NCBI GenBank assembly: GCA_018262505.1
Contig: JAGSYV010000007.1
Location: forward strand, 1 to 51,956
Reading direction: 5' to 3'
DNA from: Pseudomonadota bacterium
GTDB taxonomy: Bacteria; Pseudomonadota; Alphaproteobacteria; Rhizobiales; Pleomorphomonadaceae
DNA length: 51,956 nucleotides
This document shows, piece after piece, positions 1 to 12,068 of the stretch. Both the position numbers and the translations under genes were made by a program. The notes under the pieces are model-generated. The model ran no database searches. It saw nothing but the letters and a program-made list of their open reading frames with translations, and was not told where the DNA came from. Position 1 is the stretch's first letter. Every line of letters starts with the position of its first letter.

Positions 1-120
1 GGCGGAGTGAAGGACGGTCATTTGCGAAGATCCTTTTGGCGAAGAATCTTCAATCTAACCCCTTCATCCCGCTCTCACTCTAACTGTCGTGTACGGTGGT
101 CCGTCAGGACGCACGAGGAT

Positions 121-1176
121 CTAGGCGTCTTCTTCCATCGAGGCGGCGAGCATGACCTCTGTGCAAACCCGATTGCGGCCGGCTCGCTTGGCAAGGTAAA
201 GGGCGGTATCGGCTCGTTCGATCAGCGAGACGACCGTGTCACCTGGGTGAAAGGTCGCAACCCCCACCGAAACGGTGACGAAGCCGAGCGTCTCGCCGGT
301 GGAGCGCTTCTTGAGTTCTTTCTCCTTGACGCTCTCGCGGATGCGCTCGGCCAGGGCTTCGGCCCGTGTCAGGTTGGTCTTCGGCAGAATGATCGCGAAT
401 TCCTCGCCGCCATAGCGACAGGCGAGATGATGCCCCTTGATCGCCTGCTTGACCGAGAGCGCCACCAGACGCAGCACCTGATCGCCAGTCTGATGGCCGA
501 AGCTGTCATTAAACGCCTTGAAATTGTCGATGTCGCTGATCAGCAACGACAGAATGCCGTCTGTCTCGGCCGCGTTGGCAACGGCCCGTTCCAGCGACTG
601 GTCGAAATACTTGCGGTTGCCCAGCGTCGTCAATTCGTCAGTGAGGGTCTCGAAGCGCAGAGACTCGAGGCTTTCCTTGAGTTCGGAAATCTGCTGCTGG
701 CTGTCGGCGAGCTGGCCCTCCAGCTCGCGGTTGACCTTTTCCGTCTCTCGCGTCGCAACAAGCAGCTCGCCGACAATTCCTTGTAGTCGAGAAAGGTCCG
801 GTCCGGCGCCCAACTCCGTCGAGGCTCCGGATAAGGCGCTGGCATAGGTGGCATTGGCGGCCATCGTCTTGTTCACCGCGGCCATGACGCCTTCAATCTC
901 GCCAGAGATGCGGCCACCGACATCCTCGATGCGATCGGAGAGGCGCGACGGCGAGATGAACTGGTTATAGATGGCGTTGAGCTCGGCCGTCTCGATGCGG
1001 CCTTGGCTGCGCAGGATATCGTTCACCGCGCGATTGAGGGCATGGTTGAATCCGGCACAATAGTTGTACCAGAGTTCATAGTTCCTGGGATAGGCCGCGT
1101 TCTCGTTTCGCCGCAGCTGCGCCACGGCCGCTTCTCCGTAGCCGATCGTCCGCAGAAACTCTTCCCGGTGCGTCAT
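121..1176 (-). CDS. Probable diguanylate cyclase (GGDEF domain)
   Basis: A 351-residue soluble protein that probably makes cyclic di-GMP from two GTP. The C-terminal half (about 175-340) is a GGDEF domain with the active-site signature RYGGEEF at 254-260 and the metal-binding aspartates of ISDIDNF near 215-217. A Glu/Gln/Leu-rich stretch at about 135-172 looks like a short coiled coil leading into the domain. The place of the inhibitory I-site (RxxD, five residues before GGEEF) reads KGHH, so feedback inhibition through that site is probably missing. The N-terminal 130 residues match no domain I recognise, and there is no signal peptide or membrane segment. It stands alone. The family call is firm; the sensed signal is unknown. 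Confidence 0.9.
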   Translation of the reverse strand: MTHREEFLRTIGYGEAAVAQLRRNENAAYPRNYELWYNYCAGFNHALNRAVNDILRSQGRIETAELNAIYNQFISPSRLSDRIEDVGGRISGEIEGVMAAVNKTMAANATYASALSGASTELGAGPDLSRLQGIVGELLVATRETEKVNRELEGQLADSQQQISELKESLESLRFETLTDELTTLGNRKYFDQSLERAVANAAETDGILSLLISDIDNFKAFNDSFGHQTGDQVLRLVALSVKQAIKGHHLACRYGGEEFAIILPKTNLTRAEALAERIRESVKEKELKKRSTGETLGFVTVSVGVATFHPGDTVVSLIERADTALYLAKRAGRNRVCTEVMLAASMEEDA

Positions 1177-1353
1177 AGTCTCCGCCCATCGCCCTCACGT
1201 GTCTGCACGTTGATAAACGGCAGGCATGAATTGAGCGTTAAGCAAAGGTGCACGCGATCGCTACAATCCTAGCTTTTCGGTCACTGCCAAGGCTGGGGCG
1301 GCCGATTTTTCCGACCGTCCGACCCGATTTGCCACATCGCACCAAACGAAAAC

Positions 1354-1372
1354 GGCGGCCGAAATGGCCGCC
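1354..1372 (-). terminator. Rho-independent terminator after the DEAD-box helicase gene
   Basis: On the minus strand, GGCGGCC and GGCCGCC form a 7-bp GC stem around a 5-base loop, followed at once by a T-rich run (GTTTTCGTTT). It sits 27 bases beyond the helicase stop codon and is correctly oriented for it. Confidence 0.6.
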
Positions 1373-1398
1373 GCTCGACAAAAAAACGATATATCCGA

Positions 1399-3018
1399 TC
1401 AGCTCGCCGTCTTCGCGATGCGTACCGGCCGCAACAGGAAGGCCGGCACGTGATCGCCGAGCCCGACGACGGCGGGGCCATCATCGACATCACGGCGGGG
1501 CTGGGAACGCGGACGCTCACCGGCACGGACGGGTTGCTGCCGTTCGGTCACCCTTTCGGGCCTCGCCTCGCGTTCAGGCCTCGCCTCGCGTTCAGGCCTC
1601 GCCTCGCGTTCAGGTCTTGCCTCGCGTTCGGGCCTTGCCTCGCGTTCAGGTCTTGCCTCGCGTTCGGGCCGTGCTTCCCGTTCGGGCCGAGAAGCGCGGC
1701 TGCGACTCTGGCGTGGCGCCTCCTCGGTCGAGGCCTCGACCGGCTCAGACGGCGCGGCCTCTTGGCGGGTGCGACGCGAGCGCGATGGCGCGCGAGCCTC
1801 TTCGCCATCTGCCTTGGCACGAGAGCGACGCGGCTCCTTGCCCTCGGCAGTCTTGCGGCCGCGTGACCGCTTGCGCGCTTCCGGATCGAAAACGATCGGA
1901 TCGCCGATCCATTCGATGTCGGTGATAATCAGCTTCTCGATGGCGGAGAGATGCTTTTCGTCGTCCTGGGTGACCAGCATCACAGCCGTGCCCTTCCGGC
2001 CGGCTCGGCCGGTACGACCGATGCGGTGGACATAGTCCTCGGCATGGATCGGCACATCGTAATTGAAGACGTGGCTCACATCGGGAATGTCCAAGCCGCG
2101 GGCGGCGACATCCGAAGCAACCAGAAGCGTCAGAGTGCCCTTCTTGAAGGCGTCGAGCGTCGCCATGCGGGCGCGCTGGTCCATGTCGCCATGCAGGGCG
2201 CCGACGTTGAAGCCGTGCCGGACAAGGCTGCGGAACACCACCGCCACGTCGCGCTTGCGGTTGCAGAACACGATGGCGTTCTTGAGGTCTTCGGCAGCGG
2301 CGATCTGGGCGCGCAACGTCTCGCGCTTCTCGAAATCCTCGGTGCCGGAAACGACGAGGCGCTGCGCCACAGTCGCCGCCGCGGTCGCCGGCTTCGCGAC
2401 TTCGATCTGCACCGGGTTGTTGAGGAAGTTCTCGGTCAGGATCTGGATCTCGGGCGGCATGGTCGCCGAGAAGAACAGCGTCTGATGGTTCTTGGTGACC
2501 AGCTTGCAGATGCGCTCGATATCGGGAATGAACCCCATGTCGAGCATCCGGTCCGCTTCATCGATCACCAGAATTTCGACACCGGTGAGCAGCAGCTTGC
2601 CGCGCTCAAAATGATCGAGCAGCCGCCCAGGCGTGGCGATCAGCACGTCGGCGCCGCGATCGAGCTTGCGCTCCTGATCGTCGAAGGATACGCCGCCGAT
2701 CAAGAGGGCGATGTTCAGCTTGTTGTTGAACGAATACTTGACGAAATTCTCCTCGACCTGCGCTGCGAGTTCGCGCGTCGGCTCGAGGATCAGCGTACGA
2801 GGCATGCGGGCACGAGCGCGACCGCTCTCGAGGAGCGTCAGCATCGGCAGCACGAAGGCGGCGGTCTTGCCGGTACCCGTCTGGGCGATACCGATAACGT
2901 CACGGCCGGCAACGGCGTGCGGAATGGCTTCCGCTTGGATCGGCGTCGGAACAGTATAGCCAGCCGCTTCAACGGCCGCCATTACGCTGGCGCTCAGTCC
3001 GAGATCAGAAAAATTCAT
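1399..3018 (-). CDS. DEAD-box ATP-dependent RNA helicase (RhlE-like)
   Basis: An RNA helicase that would unwind RNA duplexes in ribosome assembly or mRNA decay, using ATP. The start is the ATG at 3018 (MNFSDLGLS), the usual N-terminus for this family; an upstream in-frame extension is not conserved-looking. Motifs in order: Q-motif (PTPIQAEAIP, about 25-34), Walker A AQTGTGKT (45-52), PTREL, TPGR, DEAD (153-156), SAT (184-186), then the helicase C domain with RGLDIP and HRIGRTGR. After about residue 385 the protein becomes a basic, disordered tail rich in Arg/Ala/Glu/Pro, which includes seven copies of a six-residue unit (EARPER). Such tails usually bind RNA non-specifically. Product 539 residues, longer than typical RhlE because of the tail. 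Confidence 0.93.
   Translation of the reverse strand: MNFSDLGLSASVMAAVEAAGYTVPTPIQAEAIPHAVAGRDVIGIAQTGTGKTAAFVLPMLTLLESGRARARMPRTLILEPTRELAAQVEENFVKYSFNNKLNIALLIGGVSFDDQERKLDRGADVLIATPGRLLDHFERGKLLLTGVEILVIDEADRMLDMGFIPDIERICKLVTKNHQTLFFSATMPPEIQILTENFLNNPVQIEVAKPATAAATVAQRLVVSGTEDFEKRETLRAQIAAAEDLKNAIVFCNRKRDVAVVFRSLVRHGFNVGALHGDMDQRARMATLDAFKKGTLTLLVASDVAARGLDIPDVSHVFNYDVPIHAEDYVHRIGRTGRAGRKGTAVMLVTQDDEKHLSAIEKLIITDIEWIGDPIVFDPEARKRSRGRKTAEGKEPRRSRAKADGEEARAPSRSRRTRQEAAPSEPVEASTEEAPRQSRSRASRPEREARPEREARPEREARPEREARPEREARPEREARPEREARPERVTERQQPVRAGERPRSQPRRDVDDGPAVVGLGDHVPAFLLRPVRIAKTAS
1555..1680. repeat. 18-bp tandem repeat, seven units, in the helicase tail
   Basis: Seven consecutive 18-bp units (first unit at 1555-1572) with the shared core TTCrGGyCTyGCCTCGCG; the last unit is diverged. 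The period is a multiple of three, so gain or loss of a unit keeps the reading frame and adds or removes one EARPER hexapeptide. This is a minisatellite inside a coding region, not a CRISPR: there are no spacers. Confidence 0.9.
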
Positions 3019-3508
3019 GTGGTGTGCGGTCTCTTGGATTGGGGATTCTAACCCTGAGGCAGGCGAATCCACGCTCTTCCGGGTCGACTTTGTACGACCC
3101 GGATATCGTGGGAGACCATATGTGGAATCGTCGGTATGTCAATCAATTCCTGCAGAATTGAGCGTTTATTGTTACTTTGAACAGCCGGGAAGCGGTTCTG
3201 GAGGCTTTCAAGCCACGTTTCGGCCCGTTCGGATTTGAGATGAACCTAACCATCGCATCAATGCACGCCAATTGATCAGCCGATCTTCTTGGCGGGGAAG
3301 GAATTCTACGTGTCTCTCCTGGGCGGAGATGGCAAGCGGCTCGAGAAGGACGCGATCACAAAGCCGGCAGTCAGCGGCGTATCGAGGCTGCCGATGACTG
3401 ATCGGTGGTCACGCCAACCTCCGATCGGCAATACCTTCACTCAAAATCGCTCGCCCAGCGGCTCTACTTTGAAGCCGCTGCCAAACCAAGCGCCCCGCTG
3501 AGATGGTC
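3019..3508. other. Intergenic region with no gene seen
   Basis: About 490 bases between the helicase start and the end of the SPFH gene. It must hold the helicase promoter and 5' leader. Short open frames exist on the plus strand but have poor codon character and no recognisable product. I see no RNA gene or repeat. Confidence 0.5.
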
Positions 3509-4450
3509 TTACTTTACCTCAACGAAAGGCAGAGTTGCTCCTGGGAGCATGGTGGCGGGCAACTGCCCACTCCATTTTTCGGAGTTGTTGAGGCGAATAA
3601 TCATGTCGCCATTGGTGCTAAGGGCCTCGGCGCGCGCCCTGATCGCCAAAGCGTCCGCCTCGCCTTTAAGGCGGATACGCTCGGCGTCGGCTTTGGCTTG
3701 TATTGCGGTGGCCTGCGCGGCCGCCGTGGCCGTGGCGAGTTGGCTGTCGGCCTTGGCCTTGGCTTGCGTCACGGTGATTTCGGCCTGAACTTTTTCGCGT
3801 TCGGCGTTCTGGCGCAGCTTGGTCACTTCGATCTCGGCCAGCATGCGCTGCTCCACGGAATTCTCGTAAGCTTCGGAAAAGATGATGTCCTCTATGTTGA
3901 CCTGGTCAATCACCAAAGGTCCGACAATTCCTGCCTGCGCGGCATCTTCGACGTCGGTGGCAAACTTGCCGCGATTTTGAATGACCGACGCGGCGGTATA
4001 GCGGCCGAACACGGTCTTGAGATCCTGTGGCAACTTGCGAGCGATCAAGCGGGTTTCGAGACCGTCAACGCCTGCGAATTGCCGATAAACCTTGTCCACC
4101 TCAGCCGGCGGTACATGATAGACGACCGACACCGACAATTTGGCCGGTTGCTGATCCTGGCTATAGCCTTCCAAGCTATCTTCGCCGGTCCACTTAATTG
4201 CCCGCTGCGTCACGTCGATCTTCACAACGTTCTCGAAAATCGGCAGCTTGAAATGAAGCCCCGGTTCGACCGTCGCGACGAACGCGCCGTTTCTTAGGAG
4301 GACACCCCGCTCCGTCTCCTGAACGACGTACCAGCTGCCGTTGAGAAACATCAAAATGATGGCCACCAGCACGACCAGGACGGCGATACGGATCGGTCTC
4401 ATTGCCGACATGCCCTTCGGGAAATCCATCTGTTGCATCGTGTCCAACAT
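3509..4450 (-). CDS. SPFH/prohibitin-family membrane protein
   Basis: A 313-residue membrane-anchored SPFH (stomatin/prohibitin/HflK-C) protein, a scaffold that typically forms rings on the membrane and can modulate membrane proteases such as FtsH. One hydrophobic segment lies at about 20-40 (IRIAVLVVLVAIILMFLNGSW), then the SPFH domain (about 45-230) with VEPGLHFKLPIFENV, and an Ala/Lys/Glu-rich predicted coiled coil at about 225-290, the family architecture. The start is uncertain: MRPIRIAVL, 16 codons downstream, has a better-spaced purine-rich ribosome site and is also plausible. It is not paired with an HflK/HflC partner here, so a stand-alone prohibitin-like role is the better guess. 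Confidence 0.85.
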   Translation of the reverse strand: MLDTMQQMDFPKGMSAMRPIRIAVLVVLVAIILMFLNGSWYVVQETERGVLLRNGAFVATVEPGLHFKLPIFENVVKIDVTQRAIKWTGEDSLEGYSQDQQPAKLSVSVVYHVPPAEVDKVYRQFAGVDGLETRLIARKLPQDLKTVFGRYTAASVIQNRGKFATDVEDAAQAGIVGPLVIDQVNIEDIIFSEAYENSVEQRMLAEIEVTKLRQNAEREKVQAEITVTQAKAKADSQLATATAAAQATAIQAKADAERIRLKGEADALAIRARAEALSTNGDMIIRLNNSEKWSGQLPATMLPGATLPFVEVK

Positions 4451-4501
4451 ACATCAGCCTGCAACTTCCAAGTGGTGATGCCGGTTATTTCACCAATGAT
4501 C

Positions 4502-6541
<2,040 letters not shown>

Positions 6542-6768
6542 GCGTTCCGTCTTCGTCCATTGACCGGCAACCCGGTCATTCCGCCGTCCGCCGGGAAGGG
6601 CGGAGCTGATTCGCGCGCTCCGCAGTTTGCCACGCCGGCAAGGGAAGCGCCAATCTTGTTCTACATGTGTTCCAGTGCGCGCACCGATGATCCTGATGCC
6701 GTCGACGCCGTTGAGGCGTTCTTAACCCTGGCGGCGGCAAGCTCCGGAATGTTCATTGGTGGTTTGTC

Positions 6769-6975
6769 ATGCGTCGAAACCAGTATCAAGATGCCGTGCT
6801 CCGAGAACTCGGAGCCGTCCACACCCACGCCTTCGTTGCTGGCCATCGCCTTGGCGGCATGCGGCGCTATCTTCGGGAGGTGGCGGCCGAGCCGCCGCTC
6901 ACCGGCGGCATCTTCGCGCTGCCCGCCGTGCTGGTGCTGCTCTCCCTGACAGCACTCGTCGTTCTACTCGCCTGA
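6769..6975 (+). CDS. Possible small single-pass membrane protein
   Basis: A 68-residue frame in the otherwise empty 500-base gap between parE and the Hsp70-like gene. The first 45 residues are polar and Arg-rich; the last 20 form a hydrophobic segment (FALPAVLVLLSLTALVVLLA) that could be a C-terminal anchor. A GGTGG stretch lies about 10 bases before the ATG. I do not recognise a family. Support is the well-formed membrane segment and the orientation with the next gene; it could still be a chance frame. Confidence 0.35.
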   Translation: MRRNQYQDAVLRELGAVHTHAFVAGHRLGGMRRYLREVAAEPPLTGGIFALPAVLVLLSLTALVVLLA

Positions 6976-7042
6976 TTTTGCAGCTGGCAATCGTCGCCGT
7001 GAAGCGCTAGGGAAACCGCCCCCACATATTCGGAGAGCGGTC

Positions 7043-8290
7043 ATGGCGGCGGCAGGCCTCGATTTCGGCACGTCCAATACCACGCTCGGCGTCGTCACAG
7101 ACAGTCGGGCCGAGATGGTGCGTCTCGAGGGCGGCGAGGATACGCTGCCGAGCGCCATTTTCTACCATCAGGATGGTTCGATCTCGATCGGTCGCGCCGC
7201 CATCGCCGCCTATGTCGGGGGCGAGCACGGCCGATTGATGCGTGCGCTGAAATCCGTGCTCGGCTCGGCACTGATGGAGGAAACGACGCTGGTCGGCAAG
7301 AGCCGCGTCAAGTTTCGCGACGTGCTGAAGCGCTACCTGGCGGAAGTGAAAAGGCGGGGCGAGGCGGCGGCTGGCGCGCCGCTTACCCATCTCGTGCACG
7401 GCCGGCCGGTGCATTTCGTCGACGGCAATGCCGAAGCCGATCGTCTGGCCGAGGCGACATTGCTTGCCATCGCCCGAGATCTCGGCTTTGAGGAGATTTC
7501 GTTCCAGTATGAGCCGATCGCGGCCAGCCTCGATTACGAGCAGCAGCTATCCCATGAGGAACTGGCGCTGATCGCCGACATCGGTGGTGGCACCTCCGAC
7601 TTCTCGATCGTCCGCCTTGGGCCGGAGCGGGCAAAGAAGGCCGAGCGCGCCTCCGACGTGTTGGCCAACGATGGTGTTCGCATCGGCGGCACCGACTTCG
7701 ACCGCCACCTCAGCCTCGGCACGGTGATGCCGCTGCTCGGCTTCCGCTCCAAACTCGCCCGTGGTGAACTCGACGTGCCCTCGGTCTACTACCATGACCT
7801 CTCGACATGGTCGGCAATCAACCGCCTCTACGAGCCGCGCATTCACCGTGAACTCGTCGATCTCGAGAAGCGCGCGGCGGAGCCACACCTCATCCACCGT
7901 CTCATGCGCGTGGTCGATGATGAGCGCGGTCACACCCTTGCCATCGAGGTGGAGGCGGCCAAGATCGCCGTTGCCGAGCAGGGCGCGGTCACTATTTCCT
8001 TCGACTGGTTGGAAAGAGACCTGTCTACCCACATCGACCATGCCGACCTCGTCCGCCACACCGGCGAGCTTGCCAGCCGCATCGGCGCCCGCGTCGATAC
8101 CTGCCTGGCGGCGGCTGGCGTTGAGGCCAGCGACATCGACGCGGTGTTCCTGACCGGCGGTTCCACGCGGCTCGAACACGTGCGCACTGCCATTCTGGCA
8201 TCAGTTCCAGAAGCGCGCGTCGTCACCGGCAACGTGTTCGGTTCTGTCGGCACGGGGCTCGCCGTCGAGGCGGCACGCCGCTACGGCTGA
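7043..8290 (+). CDS. Hsp70-family protein (YegD-like)
   Basis: 415 residues with an actin/Hsp70-type ATPase fold. It shows the phosphate-1 loop (LDFGTSNTT, near 6-14), the phosphate-2 motif IADIGGGTSDF (near 182-192) and the adenosine motif FLTGGSTRLEHV near the C-terminus. It is only the nucleotide-binding domain with inserts: the substrate-binding half of DnaK (about 220 residues) is missing, as in E. coli YegD. Role presumably chaperone-like, substrate unknown. A GGAGAGCGG stretch sits just before the ATG. The gene is followed by an unrelated small secreted protein gene. Confidence 0.88.
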   Translation: MAAAGLDFGTSNTTLGVVTDSRAEMVRLEGGEDTLPSAIFYHQDGSISIGRAAIAAYVGGEHGRLMRALKSVLGSALMEETTLVGKSRVKFRDVLKRYLAEVKRRGEAAAGAPLTHLVHGRPVHFVDGNAEADRLAEATLLAIARDLGFEEISFQYEPIAASLDYEQQLSHEELALIADIGGGTSDFSIVRLGPERAKKAERASDVLANDGVRIGGTDFDRHLSLGTVMPLLGFRSKLARGELDVPSVYYHDLSTWSAINRLYEPRIHRELVDLEKRAAEPHLIHRLMRVVDDERGHTLAIEVEAAKIAVAEQGAVTISFDWLERDLSTHIDHADLVRHTGELASRIGARVDTCLAAAGVEASDIDAVFLTGGSTRLEHVRTAILASVPEARVVTGNVFGSVGTGLAVEAARRYG

Positions 8291-8356
8291 TACTGAAGTC
8301 GCGCTTGCCGGCGGTGCGGGCAGGGTGCCTGATGCCAGACCTGATGGGGAGGGCTC

Positions 8357-8839
8357 ATGAGAATCCATTGTGTAGCGGCGCTCGCCTTCGCCTTGGCGAC
8401 GCCGGCACTGGCCGGCGACTGCGGGGCTTGGAAAGCCAGCATCGAACAGGACGAGGGTGGGCCGACGATGACGGCGTCGATTTGCTCATCCGATCGGCCT
8501 GATGATGTCCTGCTGATCACCTGCGGCGGCGAGGACAAGATCGGCTTGCGCTTGGTGCCTGCTGTCGGCGACGACTTTCCGCCCCACGGCGACATGAATT
8601 ACAAGGCCCCCTTCGTTTTCTCGAGCGGCCTGCTCAGCGCCGAAGTCACCCTCCACTACGAAGCAATGGATGGCGTCATGGCGGCGACGCCACGGCGTGA
8701 TAGTGAGCTTGTCCGGATCCTGAAGTCGGAGGGTCCGCTAACCGTGACCGACAAGACCGGCACGCTACCGGCTGCGACCTTCCAACTGAAGGGATCGTCG
8801 AAGGCGATCGGCAAGGTGGAGCGGGCCTGCTACAGCTGA
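8357..8839 (+). CDS. Small secreted protein of unknown function
   Basis: 160 residues beginning with a clear Sec signal peptide (MRIHCVAALAFALATPALAGD, cleavage likely after ALA at 20). The mature part has four cysteines (near the mature N-terminus, CSSD, CGGE and the C-terminal CYS) that could form periplasmic disulfides. I recognise no domain. It ends four bases before the convergent shikimate-dehydrogenase-like gene. GGGAGGGCTC before the ATG is a good ribosome site. Confidence 0.75.
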   Translation: MRIHCVAALAFALATPALAGDCGAWKASIEQDEGGPTMTASICSSDRPDDVLLITCGGEDKIGLRLVPAVGDDFPPHGDMNYKAPFVFSSGLLSAEVTLHYEAMDGVMAATPRRDSELVRILKSEGPLTVTDKTGTLPAATFQLKGSSKAIGKVERACYS

Positions 8840-8843
8840 CCGC

Positions 8844-9671
8844 TCAGGCGCTCCGTGCAAAAACCGCGGCGTCCTTCACCTGCTCCTCGCTGGGGTGGAC
8901 GCCGGTATAAAGCACGAACTGCTCGATCGCCTGCAGCACGGCGACATCGGCGCCAGAGATGCATTTGCGACCGGCTTCTTGCGCCGCTCGCATCAGCGGC
9001 GTCTCGATCGGCAACGCCACCACGTCGAACACCGTTTCAGCCGCCTCGATTGCGTCGGGTGGGAAGGCGAGGGTGTCCGCCTCGATGCCGCCGGCCATGC
9101 CGATGGGGGTGGCATTGATAATCAGCGGCGCCGTCAATCCTTCGGCCGTCCCGGCCCAGTCAAAGCCGTAGAGGTCTGCGAGGGCCCGACCGGTCACGTC
9201 ATTGCGGGCAATGATGACGCCGGAGCGGTGACCACGGTTGCGCAGTGCCGCAGCCACCGCCTTGGCCATGCCGCCGGCGCCGGCGAGCAGGAAGGGCGTC
9301 GAAGGCGCGATTTCCGCATGATCGAGCAGATCGAGCACGGCGCTGTAGTCCGTGTTGTAGCCGGTCAACCAACCGTCGTCGTTGACGATGGTATTGACGC
9401 TGTCGATGGCCGCCGCCGACCCCTCGATATGATCGAGCAGTGGGATGACCGCCTCCTTGAACGGCATCGAAATGGCGCAGCCACGGATGCCGAGCGCCCG
9501 GACGCCGCCGATCGCCGCCGGCAAGTCCTTGGTAGTGAAGGCTTTGTAGATGTAGTCGAGCCCGATGAGTTCATAGAGCCGGTTATGGAAACGCGAGCCG
9601 AACTTTCCCGGCCGGCCGGCCAACGACATGCAGAGCCGCGTCGAAGGACCAATGGGGGGCTTGTCGGGCAT
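8844..9671 (-). CDS. Shikimate 5-dehydrogenase-like protein
   Basis: A 275-residue member of the AroE superfamily, which reduces 3-dehydroshikimate to shikimate with NADPH. Seen: the substrate-binding N-terminal domain with GCAISMPFKEAV (the catalytic lysine is in MPFK), VNTIVNDDG and YNTDYSA, then a Rossmann domain opening with LLAGAGGMAKAVAAAL and INATPIGM. The N-terminal substrate loop (LCMSLAGRPGKFGSRFHN) differs from the canonical SPxxHN of housekeeping AroE, so it may be a paralogue with another substrate. It stands alone rather than beside coaE/dnaQ, where housekeeping aroE often sits in this order. Confidence 0.85.
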   Translation of the reverse strand: MPDKPPIGPSTRLCMSLAGRPGKFGSRFHNRLYELIGLDYIYKAFTTKDLPAAIGGVRALGIRGCAISMPFKEAVIPLLDHIEGSAAAIDSVNTIVNDDGWLTGYNTDYSAVLDLLDHAEIAPSTPFLLAGAGGMAKAVAAALRNRGHRSGVIIARNDVTGRALADLYGFDWAGTAEGLTAPLIINATPIGMAGGIEADTLAFPPDAIEAAETVFDVVALPIETPLMRAAQEAGRKCISGADVAVLQAIEQFVLYTGVHPSEEQVKDAAVFARSA

Positions 9672-9800
9672 GTTCTGATCTCCCGTTGCAAAGTCGAATG
9701 ATCATAGGCGCTTGACGGCTTGGCGGGAAGCCGCAGCCGGCCGGCTATCCCCCATGCCGCAATGAAAAAGCCGCCCCAGCCTCGCGGCGGAGCGGCTCAT

Positions 9801-9827
9801 CAAAACCGGACGCCTCAAGGCGTCCGG
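9801..9827 (-). terminator. Terminator after glnA
   Basis: CCGGACGCCT and AGGCGTCCGG form a perfect inverted repeat (9806-9827), followed on the minus strand by TTTTG. It lies about 20 bases after the conserved glnA stop (9846-9848), so it marks the original gene end; the frameshifted reading frame runs straight through it. Confidence 0.8.
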
Positions 9828-9845
9828 TCTGTCCAAGGACGTGCC

Positions 9846-11211
9846 TCAGACCGAGTAGTACATGTCGAACTCGATCGGATGCGGCGTCATCTCGTAGCGC
9901 ATGTTCTCTTCCATCTTCAGCTCGATCGAAGTCGCGGTCGGCATCGAGCGAGGCCAGGGCTTCGCGCAGCGAACCGCAGACGGTCGGGATGGACTTGAGC
10001 TCTTCCGGCGGCAGGTCGTAGAGGTTCTTGTCCATGGCTTCGCCCGGATGGATCTTGTTCTTGATACCATCGAGGCCGGCCATCAGCAGCGCGACGAAGC
10101 AGAGATAGGGGTTGGCGGCCGGATCCGGGAAGCGGGTCTCGACGCGCTTGGCCTTCGGGTTCGTCGTGTAGGGGATACGGCAGGAAGCCGAACGGTTACG
10201 CGCCGAGTAGGCGAGCAGAACCGGCGCCTCGTAGCCCGGCACCAGACGCTTGTAGCTGTTGGTCGACGGGTTGGAGAAGGCGTTGATCGCCTTGGCGTGC
10301 TTCAGGATGCCGCCGATGTAGTAGAGGCAGGTTTCGCTGAGGTCGTTGTACTGGTTGCCAGCGAACACCGGCTTGCCGTCTTTCCAGATCGACTGGTGGA
10401 CGTGCATGCCCGAGCCGTTGTCGCCGAACACCGGCTTCGGCATGAAGGTGGCCGACTTGCCATAGGCATGGGCGACCTGATGGATCGCGTACTTGTAGAT
10501 CTGCAGATGGTCGGCCATGCGGGTCAGCGTCGAGAACTTCATGCCGAGCTCGTGCTGGGCAGAGGCCACCTCATGGTGATGCTTCTCGACGACGACGCCC
10601 ATCTCGGCCATGGCCGACAGCATCTCGGAACGCATGTCCTGCAGGCTGTCGATCGGCGGCACCGGGAAATAGCCGCCCTTGGTGCGGACGCGATGGCCGA
10701 GGTTGCCCGACTCGTATTCGGTGTCGCCATTGGTCGGCAGCTCGACCATGTCGAGTTTGAAACCGGTGTTGTAGGGCGTCGCCGAGAAGCGGACGTCATC
10801 GAACACGAAGAACTCGGCTTCCGGGCCGAAGAACACGGTGTCGCCGATGCCGAGCGAAGCAACGTAGGCCTCAGCCTTCTTGGCGATCGAGCGCGGGTCG
10901 CGGCTGTAGGACTGGCCGGAGGCGGGGTCGACGATGTCGCAGACGATGACCAGGGTGGTCTGAGCGAAGAACGGATCGATGAAAGCCGTTTCCGGATCAA
11001 GGATCAGCGTCATGTCGGATTCGTTGATGGCCTTCCAGCCGGCGATCGACGAACCGTCGAAGGCGGTGCCGTTCTCGAGCATGTCCTCATCGACGAGGCC
11101 GATGTCGAACGTCACGTGCTGCCACTTGCCGCGCGGGTCGGTAAAGCGCAGGTCAACGTACTTGACGTCGTTGTCCTTGATCATTTTTAGAACGTCAGCA
11201 CCAGTGGTCAT
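9846..11211 (-). pseudogene. glnA: Glutamine synthetase type I, frameshifted near the C-terminus
   Basis: Type I glutamine synthetase (ATP + glutamate + ammonia to glutamine). The start at 11211 ([20 protein letters not shown]) is the family start and has a purine-rich ribosome site. The first about 410 residues look intact: FDGSSIAGW, the metal and ATP motifs ([30 protein letters not shown]) and the adenylylation site NLYDLPPEE. After DADRDF (codon at 9928-9930) the expected loop of about 15 residues is gone and the frame changes. The conserved ending [20 protein letters not shown] to MYYSV continues one frame over, ending at 9846. The net loss is about 44 bases. Without frame correction translation runs 34 codons past the proper stop, to 9745, with unrelated sequence. 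Either a real inactivating mutation or an assembly error. Confidence 0.85.
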
Positions 11212-11349
11212 TTGCCCTTCCTTTCGGGTTTTCTGGTCTTGCACGGAGCGCCCCCTGGCCAAACGTATGGCCGGTTGAGCGCACCAATCTCCCTGGATCA
11301 TCCTCGCCGGCGGCCCGCCGTCACCTTGTGACCGCGCGCCGGCTCGGCG

Positions 11350-11961
<612 letters not shown>

Positions 11962-12068
11962 TCAATTCAGTTCGACACGACATTTGTCGCTTTTCGCCCA
12001 AGGGTGTAGACGGGAAGCGACCCGCCCCGGACAGGGCTCCGGGCTTGACATGCCGAGGAGGGAACCGG

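Noticed and set aside
1555..1680. Possible CRISPR array
   Set aside because: Units abut without spacers and encode a protein repeat.
9745..9845. Extra C-terminal 34 codons of glnA
   Set aside because: Arises only from the frameshift and runs through the terminator.
9901..11190. 429-codon plus-strand frame
   Set aside because: Antisense of glnA, no recognisable protein features.
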